From Polymorphobacter megasporae (GTDB lineage: Bacteria; Pseudomonadota; Alphaproteobacteria; Sphingomonadales; Sphingomonadaceae), in assembly GCF_018982885.2 (NCBI RefSeq), contig NZ_CP081848.1, positions 806,001 through 870,000 on the forward strand: a DNA stretch of 64,000 bases. Reading direction: 5' to 3'. Within the stretch, counting starts at the first letter, position 1; every line of letters begins with the position of its first letter. The notes under the pieces are model-generated. The model saw nothing but the letters and a program-made list of their open reading frames with translations. It did no database searches and was not told where the DNA came from. Of this stretch, positions 31,778 through 40,210 are shown piece after piece. The position numbers and the translations under genes were made by a program.

Positions 31778-32895
31778 CCGGCGTCGTCCTCGCGACCGGC
31801 GACCTCGCGATGGACCGCGCCGACTACGACGAGAGCTTCGTCGCTACGCGCGACGTGCTGTTGGCGGCGGACATCGTCTTCGGCCAGCTCGAGACGAGTT
31901 TCGCCGCGCACGGGACGCGCTTGCCGCAGGCACGGCATGCCGTCCTCGCACGGCCAGAGGGCGCAGCAGCGCTCGGGCGCGCGGGTTTCGACATCATCTC
32001 GTGCGCCGGCAACCACGTCCTCGACTGGGGCAACGAAGCCTTCGCCGAGACGCAGCGCCACTTGCGCGACGCGGGAATGCAGGTCGTCGGCGCGGGTCCG
32101 GACATCGCCGCGGCGCGGACACCCGCGCGCTTCACGCTGCCCGACGGGACGACGGTCGCCTTCCTCGCTTATTCGAGCATCCTGCCACAGGCGTATTGGG
32201 CCGACGAGCGCCGCCCCGGCTGTGCGCCGATGCGCGCCTTCACTGTCTACGAGCAGATCGAGCACGATCAGCCGGGGACGCCGCCGCGCATCCACACCTA
32301 CCCCCATCGCGGCGACCTTGCGGCGATGGTGGCAGACATCCGCGCGGCCAAAGCGGCGAACGACATCGTCATCGTCTCGCAGCACTGGGGCATCCATTTC
32401 GTCCGCGCGAGCATCGCCGACTATCAGCGCGACGTCGCCCGCGCCGCCGTCGAGGCGGGGGCCGACATCATCCTCGGCGGCCACGCGCACATCCTCAAGG
32501 GCTGCGAGCTGATCGACGGCAAACCGGTATTTTACTCGCTGTGCAACTTTGCGACCGACCTGCGAATGGACCCGGCGCACGCGGCATCGGCGAGCTTCAA
32601 CGAAATTCGCGCCCTTGCCGAAGTGTGGGAGCCCGACTTCGACAGCCTGTACAACTTCCCTGATGCGGCACGGGCATCGATGGTCGCGCGCTTCGAGATC
32701 GCCGAGGGCAAGGTCGTCCGCGCCGGCTTCCTGCCGCTCGACATCGGCACCGACGCGGTTCCGCGCTTCGTCGCACACGGGTCGGCGCGCCATGCCGAGA
32801 TCGTCGACTATATGACCGCCGTCACCGCCGAGGCCGGGCTCAACGCCCGCTACCGCAGCGGCAACGACATGGTCGAGCTGGAGCTGGCAGCGTGA
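31774..32895 (+). CDS. CapA-like metallophosphatase-fold protein
   Basis: 373 residues from GTG 31774, overlapping the P450 stop (GTGA). It belongs to the PgsA/CapA calcineurin-like group: LATGDLAM, FGQLETSF, CAGNHVLDWG, SQHWGIHF and ILGGHAHILKG match the five metal-binding blocks, with Gln in place of the usual Asn in block two. Unlike CapA/PgsA of capsule loci it has no signal peptide or membrane anchor, so it should be cytosolic. What it hydrolyses is unknown. It is coupled on both sides, to a P450 and to a polytopic membrane protein, an arrangement I do not recognise. Confidence 0.8.
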   Translation: MTGVVLATGDLAMDRADYDESFVATRDVLLAADIVFGQLETSFAAHGTRLPQARHAVLARPEGAAALGRAGFDIISCAGNHVLDWGNEAFAETQRHLRDAGMQVVGAGPDIAAARTPARFTLPDGTTVAFLAYSSILPQAYWADERRPGCAPMRAFTVYEQIEHDQPGTPPRIHTYPHRGDLAAMVADIRAAKAANDIVIVSQHWGIHFVRASIADYQRDVARAAVEAGADIILGGHAHILKGCELIDGKPVFYSLCNFATDLRMDPAHAASASFNEIRALAEVWEPDFDSLYNFPDAARASMVARFEIAEGKVVRAGFLPLDIGTDAVPRFVAHGSARHAEIVDYMTAVTAEAGLNARYRSGNDMVELELAA

Positions 32896-33920
32896 CCGCG
32901 CGGCGCGCCTTCCCGCTCGAGGCGTATGTCGGCGTCTATTTCCTCGTTTATCTGCCCAACGTCATCATCACCAAGCTAATCACCAGCCTGCCGCGCGGGG
33001 CCGGCGTGCCGCCGCTGACCGGCCTCGAAACGCTGCCGGCCTCGCTGATCCTCAACGCGATCCTGACCTATCTCTTCATCTGGTTCGCGGGCTGGTACCG
33101 CGATGCGCACACCGTGACGGTGGGTGGACGCACGCTGCCGGTGCCGACCCGCTATACCGTCCTGTCGGGGATCGGCACCGCTCTGATCCTGTTTACCGTG
33201 CCGCTGTCGTTTACCTTCAAGGGCGTCAGCATCCCGTTTATCCAGCTGCTCATGCGCGGAGACATCCTGATCATCGCGCCGCTGGTCGACCTCATCTATG
33301 GCCGCCGCGTCCGGTGGTGGAGCTGGACCGCGCTCGGCCTCGTCGCGCTCGCGCTGGCGATCACGCTCCACGCGCGCGGCGGGCTCAATCTGCCGCCGTT
33401 GGCGATCCTGACCGTCGTCCTGTACACGCTCGGCTACTTCATCCGCCTCGCGGTGATGACCCGTGTCGCCAAGACCGGCGAACCGGCGTCGGTCCGCCGT
33501 TACTTCGTCGAGGAGAAGCTGGTCGCGCTGCCGTTGTCGGTCGCGCTGCTTGCGGCGGTCTCGGCGTCGGGCATCGGCGGCCAATCGGGCGAACTCGGCT
33601 TCGGCTTCATCACGATCTGGAGCGATCCGGTGATGGTCTGGATCGGCCTGATCGCGGTGACGCTGACGGCGATTTCGATCTTCTCGGCGATCATCCTGCT
33701 CGATGTCCGCGAGAACGCCTATTGCGTCCCGCTCGAACGCGCGTCGAGCCTGCTCGCCGGCATCGCCGGATCGATCCTCCTCGCCTGGGGCTGGGGCCTG
33801 CGGATGCCCAGTCCCGCCGAACTCACCGGCGCGGTCATTTTGATCGCCGCAATCGTGCTGCTGTCGGTCGCGCCACGGTTCGGCGCCGCCGGGCGGCGAG
33901 CGCTCGCCGAAGCTCAGTAA
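32892..33920 (+). CDS. Ten-helix integral membrane protein, function unknown
   Basis: 342 residues from GTG 32892, overlapping the CapA-like stop. About ten hydrophobic helices of 20-24 residues run from residue 8 to 330, with short loops, one Arg-rich cytosolic loop (VRRYFVEEK) and short ends. The count and even spacing resemble drug/metabolite (DMT-like) transporters, but I see no clear EamA signature, so the function is left open. It could export or import the compound handled by the P450 and CapA-like proteins. Confidence 0.6.
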   Translation: MTARRAFPLEAYVGVYFLVYLPNVIITKLITSLPRGAGVPPLTGLETLPASLILNAILTYLFIWFAGWYRDAHTVTVGGRTLPVPTRYTVLSGIGTALILFTVPLSFTFKGVSIPFIQLLMRGDILIIAPLVDLIYGRRVRWWSWTALGLVALALAITLHARGGLNLPPLAILTVVLYTLGYFIRLAVMTRVAKTGEPASVRRYFVEEKLVALPLSVALLAAVSASGIGGQSGELGFGFITIWSDPVMVWIGLIAVTLTAISIFSAIILLDVRENAYCVPLERASSLLAGIAGSILLAWGWGLRMPSPAELTGAVILIAAIVLLSVAPRFGAAGRRALAEAQ

Positions 33921-33988
33921 CACCTTTTCATCGGAATCACCGCCGCAGTGTCCGCAGAGACGCACCGGCTCAGCACAAGGGGAGTGAC

Positions 33989-36664
33989 ATGCATCACAGT
34001 CTGCAAACGCATCGGACGGCAACGATCGCCGGAAGCGCCTTGGCGTTAGTTTTCGCGGCACCGGGTTTCGGCCAGACCGCCGAGCCGCGCGACCAGGCGG
34101 TCGCGGCCACTCCCTCAACAACAGCCGCCGCGGCCGCCCCCGACACGAGCGCTGCCGACGCCGATATCGTCGTCACCGGCAGCCGTATTCGCGGAGTCAC
34201 CGCGACCGGATCGAACGTCATCGCGATCGACCAGGCCAAAATCGCCGAGGAGCCGGTGATCTCGACCAACGATCTCCTCCGCCGCCTGCCGCAGGTCGTT
34301 GGCCTCGGGACCAACCGCAACGGCGGCTCGGCACAGAACGGGCAAGCCAATGCGACCAGCGGGGCGGGTATCAACCTTCGCGGGATCGGCACCAACGCGA
34401 CACTGCTGCTGTACGACGGCAAGCGCTTCCCGCCGCAGGGCACACAGGGCCAGTACACCGATCCGGCAGTCCTGCCGTCGATCGCCCTCGAACGCGTCGA
34501 GGTCGTCGCCGACGGCGCGTCGGCGATTTACGGATCCGACGCGATCGCCGGAGTGGTCAACTTCATCCTGCGCAAGAAGGTCGACGGCGCCGAGTTCCGC
34601 CTGCGCAGCGGACTGACCGAAGGCGGCTATAACGAGCAGCAGGCGGCTGGCATCGTCGGCAAGACCTGGGCGACCGGCTCGGCGATGCTCGCGGGCGAAT
34701 ATACTCGCAACGACGCACTGATCGGCGGCGACCTGCCCTTCTACCAGGACAATAATGTCAATCGCGGCGGGCGCGACCTGCGGACGACATTCTGCAATCC
34801 GGGAACGATTACCGCAGGTGGCAGCACCTATGCGATCCCCACCGGCGGCGTGACGCGCGCGAATGTCGGTTCGCTGGTCGCCGGGACCGCCAACCGCTGC
34901 TTCTACAATACCAACGACGCGGTCATCCCCCAGCAGCAGCGCGCCAGCCTCGTCGGCAACGTCAGCCAGCAGATCGGCGATCGGGTAAGACTGTTCGCCG
35001 ATGGATATTACTCGTACCGCGAAGGCATCTCGCTGGGGACGGGAGACACGTTCACCGCGACGGTCCGCAACACCAATCCTTTCTTTGTTTCGCCCGTCCC
35101 GGGTCTGACGTCCGAGACGGTAAATTATTCGCTGCTTCCCGAGCTCGGTGCAGACCGCAATCCGTACCACAGCTATTCGTGGAACCTGTCGGGCGGCGTC
35201 GAAGCCAAGCTGTTCAGCGACTGGGTGGCGACGGCCTATTATGCGCACGGCGAGTCGAAGGATATCGCCGATCGCCGTCTCGGGGTGAACTCCGCAGCGC
35301 TCGCGACCGCGCTCGCCGACACCAACCCGGCCACCGCGCTCAACGTCTTCGGCGGCCCGAACAATCCGGCGACGCTCCGGCGCATCAACGACAACTATTT
35401 CATCATCGCCGGTGCCACCCGGCTCGATGTCGGTAACGTCCAGCTCGCCGGATCGCTGTTCAGCCTGCCCGGCGGCAACGTCCGCGTTGCAGTCGGCGGG
35501 GAGTACCGCAAGGAATACACCTTCACCGACCTAACCGTCGGCACCAGCACGGCACAGGCCCATATCCGCGACGCGGGGACGCGCAACGTCAAGGCGGCGT
35601 TCGGCGAGTTATACGTGCCGATCTTCGCCGGACCGAACGCGATCGACGGCATCCAGGAACTGTCGCTCTCGCTCGCCGGGCGCTACGAACATTACAGCGA
35701 CTTCGGCGATACAACCAATCCCAAGGTTGGCGTGACCTACAAGCCGATTGCCGGCGTCACCTTCCGCGGCAGTTATGGCACGTCGTTCCGCGCGCCGACC
35801 TTCACCGAGGTCTCGACCGTCGCGGGCGGTGCCGGGCTGTATTACGACACGCTGCCCGGTCCCAACGGCAACCTGACCGGCATCGGCATCGCGGGCGGCA
35901 ATCCGCAGCTCAAGCCCGAAACCGCAACGACCTATTCGGGCGGGATCGAGATCGCGCCGGTCCGCTTCCCCGGCCTCGTCGCGACGGCGAGCTATTTCCA
36001 CATCGACTATAAGAACCAGATCCAGGCGCTGCGCGGCACTGCGGGCATCCTGACCAACCCGATCTATGCGTCGTTCGTGACGCTCAACCCGACGGCGGCG
36101 CAGGTCAACGCGCTGGTCACCTCGGGCCTGCCGATCAACAGCGCGATCAACACGTCGGCGGTATCGTTCATCGTCGATGGCCGCCGCCAGAACCTCGGCT
36201 CGTCGCTCGTCGGCGGCATCGACTTCGGGCTCAACTACGACTGGACGATTGGCAATGCGAAGGTCGATGCCGGGGTCCAGGGTAGTTATTTCACCGAATA
36301 CAAGTTCCGGGCGGTCCCCGGTGCGCCGCAGATCGACGTGAGCAACACGATCAACTTCCCGCAGAAGTTCCGCATGCAGGCCGATGTCGGAGTCAAGCTC
36401 GACAAGCTTCATGGCCGCGTCACGGTCAACCACCTGTCGGGGTATCGCAACACGACGGTAACACCGAACCAGACGGTCAGCGCTTATGACACGGTCGACC
36501 TTTACGTCGGCCTCGACGTGACGCGCCAGCTCACCCTGTCGGTCGATGTACGCAACCTGTTCGACCGCAACCCGCCGTTCGTCGATACGACGCGCGGCTA
36601 CGACCCGCAGTCGGCCAACCCGGTTCCGCGGCTCATCAGCGTGACGGCGGGGGTCAAGTTCTGA
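33989..36664 (+). CDS. TonB-dependent receptor 3 (tannase-linked)
   Basis: 891 residues from ATG 33989 with AAGGGGAG upstream. Signal peptide ending GFGQT, then an Ala-rich linker, ADIVVTGSRIRG at the plug start, INLRGIGTNATLLLYDG, VEVVADGASAIYGSDAIAGVVNFILRKK, and a barrel ending VTAGVKF. This plug type is common among receptors paired with polymer- or ester-degrading enzymes. The stop shares a base with the tannase ATG (TGATG), so receptor and esterase are made together and probably handle the same ester. Confidence 0.92.
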   Translation: MHHSLQTHRTATIAGSALALVFAAPGFGQTAEPRDQAVAATPSTTAAAAAPDTSAADADIVVTGSRIRGVTATGSNVIAIDQAKIAEEPVISTNDLLRRLPQVVGLGTNRNGGSAQNGQANATSGAGINLRGIGTNATLLLYDGKRFPPQGTQGQYTDPAVLPSIALERVEVVADGASAIYGSDAIAGVVNFILRKKVDGAEFRLRSGLTEGGYNEQQAAGIVGKTWATGSAMLAGEYTRNDALIGGDLPFYQDNNVNRGGRDLRTTFCNPGTITAGGSTYAIPTGGVTRANVGSLVAGTANRCFYNTNDAVIPQQQRASLVGNVSQQIGDRVRLFADGYYSYREGISLGTGDTFTATVRNTNPFFVSPVPGLTSETVNYSLLPELGADRNPYHSYSWNLSGGVEAKLFSDWVATAYYAHGESKDIADRRLGVNSAALATALADTNPATALNVFGGPNNPATLRRINDNYFIIAGATRLDVGNVQLAGSLFSLPGGNVRVAVGGEYRKEYTFTDLTVGTSTAQAHIRDAGTRNVKAAFGELYVPIFAGPNAIDGIQELSLSLAGRYEHYSDFGDTTNPKVGVTYKPIAGVTFRGSYGTSFRAPTFTEVSTVAGGAGLYYDTLPGPNGNLTGIGIAGGNPQLKPETATTYSGGIEIAPVRFPGLVATASYFHIDYKNQIQALRGTAGILTNPIYASFVTLNPTAAQVNALVTSGLPINSAINTSAVSFIVDGRRQNLGSSLVGGIDFGLNYDWTIGNAKVDAGVQGSYFTEYKFRAVPGAPQIDVSNTINFPQKFRMQADVGVKLDKLHGRVTVNHLSGYRNTTVTPNQTVSAYDTVDLYVGLDVTRQLTLSVDVRNLFDRNPPFVDTTRGYDPQSANPVPRLISVTAGVKF

Positions 36665-38208
36665 TGCGCTGGCCGCTGGCGTTTACCCTCGCGGCCAGTG
36701 CCGCGGCGTGGGCGCCAGCGGCTGCGGCGCACGATTGCACCGCGCTGGCCGGGCCGCATCCCGGAGGGGTCATCATCACTGCGGCGCAGTCGATCGTGCC
36801 CGAGCCGTCGGGATGGCAGCCCGACACCACGAGCTCCTATCGCCCGCTCCCGGTCACCGTGCCTCTCTGCCGGATCGAGGGGACGATCGAGGGCAACATC
36901 GGCTTCGAACTATGGCTTCCTGCTCCCGAAAAGTGGAACGGACGCCTGCTCGGCGCAGGTGTCGGCGGCGACGCCGGGGTCTATAATTACACCGACATGA
37001 GTCGCCGGATCGGCGAAGGGTTCGCCACGGTGACGACCGACAGCGGGCATAAATCGACCCAGGCACGGTGGATGGCCGATGCCAAAGCGCGCGTCGACTA
37101 CGAACATCGCGCAACGCATTTGACCGCGCTCGCCGCGAAGGCGCTAGCGGCGGACTATTACGCCAAGGCTCCCGACAGGAGCTATTTCCTCGGCTGTTCG
37201 GGCGGCGGGCGGCAGGCCCTCAAGGAAATGCAGCTCTATGCCGGCGACTATGACGGCGTCGTCGCTGGAGCGCCGGGGCCGTATATGCCGCTGATCTCGG
37301 TAAGAATGATGTGGTTCTCACTGCTCCAGAAGAAGAACCCTGCGGGGGCGCTGACTGATGCCGACTGGGCGCTTTACGAGCGGAGTGCGAATGCGGCGTG
37401 CGATGGCAACGACGGCGTCCGTGATGGCATCGTAGAGAATCCGCTCGCGTGCCGCTTCACCCCGGCAGAGCTCAAATGCGCTGAAGGTCAGGCGACGGCC
37501 TGCCTGTCGCCCGCCAACGTGGCGATGCTGACCGAGATTGTTGCACCGATGCGCAACGAAACTGGACGCATTATGGACCATGGGCTGCTGCCCGGCGTCC
37601 GCACCCGGCCGGGACCGCCGTCGCCTTTGCTCCGCGCGATGTGGGCCGATGCGGTATACGACGATCCAGCCTGGGATGAGAACAGCTTTCGCCGGACCGC
37701 CGACCTCGACAAGGCCAATGCGATCATGCCCGAACTGCGCGCGGATAGTACCGCTATCGCGCCATTCATAAAGCGCGGCGGCAAGGCGCTGATCTATCAG
37801 GGATGGCAGGACCCGTCGGTGATCGCGGGACCAACGATCGACTATTATCGCGAACTGGAGGCGGCGCAGGGCGGTGCGGCGGAGCTCGCGAAATCGGTTC
37901 GACTGATGATGGTCCCGGGCATGTACCACTGCCATGGCGGCCCGGGAGCCGACGAGTTCGGTGGATCGGGGCAGATCTCCACGCCCGCCAACCCGTCGCG
38001 CGATATCCTGTGGGCGGTGATCGACTGGGTCGAGCACGACCGCGCGCCCGACCGTATCGTCGCCGCCAAGATCGCGCACGGCGACGTCGTCCTGACGCGC
38101 GCATTGTGCCTATTCCCGCAGTCAGCCCATTATGACGGCGTCGGACCGCAAGACAGTGCCGCGTCGTTCGCGTGCCGCATCGATCCGTTGCTCGCGACAG
38201 CTCGATAA
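36664..38208 (+). CDS. Tannase / feruloyl esterase family protein 1
   Basis: 514 residues with a signal peptide ending AAAHD, so periplasmic. The tannase-family nucleophile elbow is FLGCSGGGRQAL, the acid lies in YQGWQDP, and the His in MVPGMYHCHGGPG; the paired Cys next to Ser and His (GCSGG and HCHGG) give the disulfide typical of the family. The lid region DGNDGVRDGIVENPLACRF is the calcium-binding segment. It hydrolyses aromatic carboxylic esters such as gallate, ferulate or chlorogenate esters; which one cannot be told. Overlaps the receptor stop and the next gene start. Confidence 0.88.
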   Translation: MRWPLAFTLAASAAAWAPAAAAHDCTALAGPHPGGVIITAAQSIVPEPSGWQPDTTSSYRPLPVTVPLCRIEGTIEGNIGFELWLPAPEKWNGRLLGAGVGGDAGVYNYTDMSRRIGEGFATVTTDSGHKSTQARWMADAKARVDYEHRATHLTALAAKALAADYYAKAPDRSYFLGCSGGGRQALKEMQLYAGDYDGVVAGAPGPYMPLISVRMMWFSLLQKKNPAGALTDADWALYERSANAACDGNDGVRDGIVENPLACRFTPAELKCAEGQATACLSPANVAMLTEIVAPMRNETGRIMDHGLLPGVRTRPGPPSPLLRAMWADAVYDDPAWDENSFRRTADLDKANAIMPELRADSTAIAPFIKRGGKALIYQGWQDPSVIAGPTIDYYRELEAAQGGAAELAKSVRLMMVPGMYHCHGGPGADEFGGSGQISTPANPSRDILWAVIDWVEHDRAPDRIVAAKIAHGDVVLTRALCLFPQSAHYDGVGPQDSAASFACRIDPLLATAR

Positions 38209-39569
38209 TGCTCAGCGACTCGCTGTGCCGACATATCGCCGAAACGGCTTTCGAGGCGATCCCACCTGCCGCACTGGCCAATACGCGGCTGGCATTGCTC
38301 GACGCTATCGGTGTCATGCTTGCCGCTAGCGAGATGAGTCCCGAAGCCGCGCCATTCACTGCGCTGGCGATGGCCTCGGGTACGGGTCCGGCGACTCTGC
38401 TTGGCCGGAATGAACGGACATCGCCTGCGCTGGCGGCGTTCGCCAATGGCGCCTTGGCACACGCGCTCGATTTCGAGGACACGTTCGACGCCGCGCCATG
38501 CCATCCGAATGCGGCGTTGGTGCCGGCGGTGCTCGCGCTGGCCTCGACGCGCGCGACGACCGGACGCGAACTGCTAACCGCGATGGCGATCGGCTGCGAT
38601 CTGACATGCCGGATTGCGTCGTCGCTTACGCGTCCGATGACCGGCTGGTATCCGCCCCCGATCCTCGGCGCTTTCGGCGCGACGGCGGCAACGGCGCGGA
38701 TCATCGGCCTAGACGCTGCGGCAACACGCGGCGCGTTGTCGCTCGTCTTGTGCCAGGCAACCGCGCCCGCCGAAATCAAATACAGCACCAGCACGACGAT
38801 TCGGGCGATCCGTGAAGCATTCCCGGCGCAGGCGGCTGTCGTTTCGGCGCAGCTTGCGCGCGACGGTGTCGTCGGATTTGAAACGCCCTTCGAGGGAGAG
38901 GGTGGCTTTTTTCAGATATTCGCCGGCGGCGGCTACGATCCGGAGGTGCTCACCGACCGGCTCGGCACATATTTCCACGGAGCGGAACTGACGTTCAAAC
39001 GCTGGCCCGCGTGCCGCGGCACCCACGCCTATATCGAAGCGGCATTGCGGCTGCGCGAGGCACCGGGCTTCGACTGGCGGCGGATCACCAGCGCGACTGT
39101 CGTCGTCGGCGAGGTCCAGCAGATGCTTGTCATGCCGGCCGAGCGGAAAAGGGCTCCGACGACGTCGATCGATGCGAAGTTCAGCATTTTCTTCACCGTT
39201 GCGCTGGCACTCGTCAGGGGCGAGGTCGGGCTCGACGACTTCGACGCCGCGTCGCGCGGCAACGCCGACGTCCTCGCCATGGCGGCACGAATGTCGGCGA
39301 GATTCGACCCTGCCGCCATCCCTACGGCGATCGGCGGTATCGTCGAGATCGTATTCGACGACGGTCGAGCAGTTGAGGCCGCCGTCCCGATCGCCCTCGG
39401 TCATCCAACCCGTTCGATACCGGTGTCGGATATGGTCGAGAAGTTCGTGGCATGCGCTGAACGCGCATCGGTGCCCTGGACACGTGCGGCGGCGGGGCTG
39501 CTCGCGCACAGGTTGCTGACGATCGACGACTGCGACGATATTTCCGGACTTTTCCAACCAGCGGTGTGA
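38208..39569 (+). CDS. MmgE/PrpD-family protein (dehydratase-like)
   Basis: 453 residues; ATG 38208 shares its A with the tannase TAA. It has the all-helical N-terminal domain of 2-methylcitrate dehydratase relatives, with ALDFEDTF and CHPNAALVPAVLALA matching the HALDFDDT and HPSA motifs of the active site. It lacks other methylcitrate-cycle genes nearby, so propionate use is unlikely. Being third in the receptor-tannase operon, it probably dehydrates or isomerises the acid or alcohol released by the esterase. The substrate is unknown. Confidence 0.8.
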   Translation: MLSDSLCRHIAETAFEAIPPAALANTRLALLDAIGVMLAASEMSPEAAPFTALAMASGTGPATLLGRNERTSPALAAFANGALAHALDFEDTFDAAPCHPNAALVPAVLALASTRATTGRELLTAMAIGCDLTCRIASSLTRPMTGWYPPPILGAFGATAATARIIGLDAAATRGALSLVLCQATAPAEIKYSTSTTIRAIREAFPAQAAVVSAQLARDGVVGFETPFEGEGGFFQIFAGGGYDPEVLTDRLGTYFHGAELTFKRWPACRGTHAYIEAALRLREAPGFDWRRITSATVVVGEVQQMLVMPAERKRAPTTSIDAKFSIFFTVALALVRGEVGLDDFDAASRGNADVLAMAARMSARFDPAAIPTAIGGIVEIVFDDGRAVEAAVPIALGHPTRSIPVSDMVEKFVACAERASVPWTRAAAGLLAHRLLTIDDCDDISGLFQPAV

Positions 39570-39607
39570 CCCGGCCGCGCGACTGTTCGCCGCCACGCTG
39601 GTCTCAT

Positions 39608-39641
39608 GCACTTACAGCTTGGATACAACTGCACTCCGCAA
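39608..39641. promoter_or_regulatory. Candidate MarR site before the MarR gene
   Basis: In the 169-base gap before the MarR gene, TTGGATACAA (TTG, four bases, CAA) sits inside a looser dyad bounded by CAG and CTG. MarR proteins usually bind such a short dyad in front of their own gene. Evidence is only the partial symmetry and position. Confidence 0.2.
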
Positions 39642-39738
39642 GTACAGGGGCGCAGAAGACCGATCGGACCGGGGCAACCCCAGCTTCGATCCATGTCGAT
39701 CGCCACCCTGCGGATCGGCGGCCAGATGACGAAGCGAG

Positions 39739-40197
39739 ATGCAATTGAGTGACGACTTAGAGAGCCCTGTCGACCTTGGCGCCCTGGGTAATTTTGCCGG
39801 CTATCACCTTCGGCGCGCAGCGGTCGCCTTCGCCGCGAACTTCGCAAACGCTATGCAAACGACGAAGATCCGGCAGGTCCAGTTCGGGATCATGTCGGTG
39901 ATTGCCGCGAATCCAGGCATGAACCAAGGCACGGTCGGTCGCGCGCTCGGAATCCAGCGTGCCAACATGGTGACGCTGATCAACGAGCTGGTCGACCGCG
40001 ACCTCGTTGCAAGGAACGGCTCGGTGGGCGATCGCCGCGTCGTTTCGCTCTCGCTGACCACCGCCGGCGAGGCCGCCCTCGCGGATTGCATCACGCACAT
40101 CGTTCCGCACGAGGAAGCAATGCTGGCGCACCTCGACGCGCACGAACGCGAACAATTGATCGTTCTGCTCGACCGGATCGCCGCCGTCGGCGCTTAG
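39739..40197 (+). CDS. MarR-family transcriptional regulator
   Basis: 152 residues. Winged-helix core about 40-115: QFGIMSVIAANPGMNQGTVGRALGIQRANMVTLINELVDRDLVARN followed by the wing GDRRVVSLSLTTAG. MarR regulators of this size (for example FerC, CouR) often respond to aromatic acids or their CoA esters. It stands between two receptor-tannase units, downstream of the plus-strand one and convergent with the minus-strand one, so it is the natural candidate to control them. No direct site is established. Confidence 0.88.
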   Translation: MQLSDDLESPVDLGALGNFAGYHLRRAAVAFAANFANAMQTTKIRQVQFGIMSVIAANPGMNQGTVGRALGIQRANMVTLINELVDRDLVARNGSVGDRRVVSLSLTTAGEAALADCITHIVPHEEAMLAHLDAHEREQLIVLLDRIAAVGA

Positions 40198-40210
40198 GGC
40201 CGGCCTGATC

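Noticed and set aside
31774-32895. CapA-like gene as capsule (poly-gamma-glutamate) synthesis gene
   Set aside because: No CapB/CapC homologues nearby and no signal peptide or membrane anchor in the protein.
38208-39569. PrpD-like gene as a methylcitrate-cycle gene (prpD)
   Set aside because: No prpB, prpC or acnD nearby and it is coupled to a tannase; naming it prpD would over-call it.
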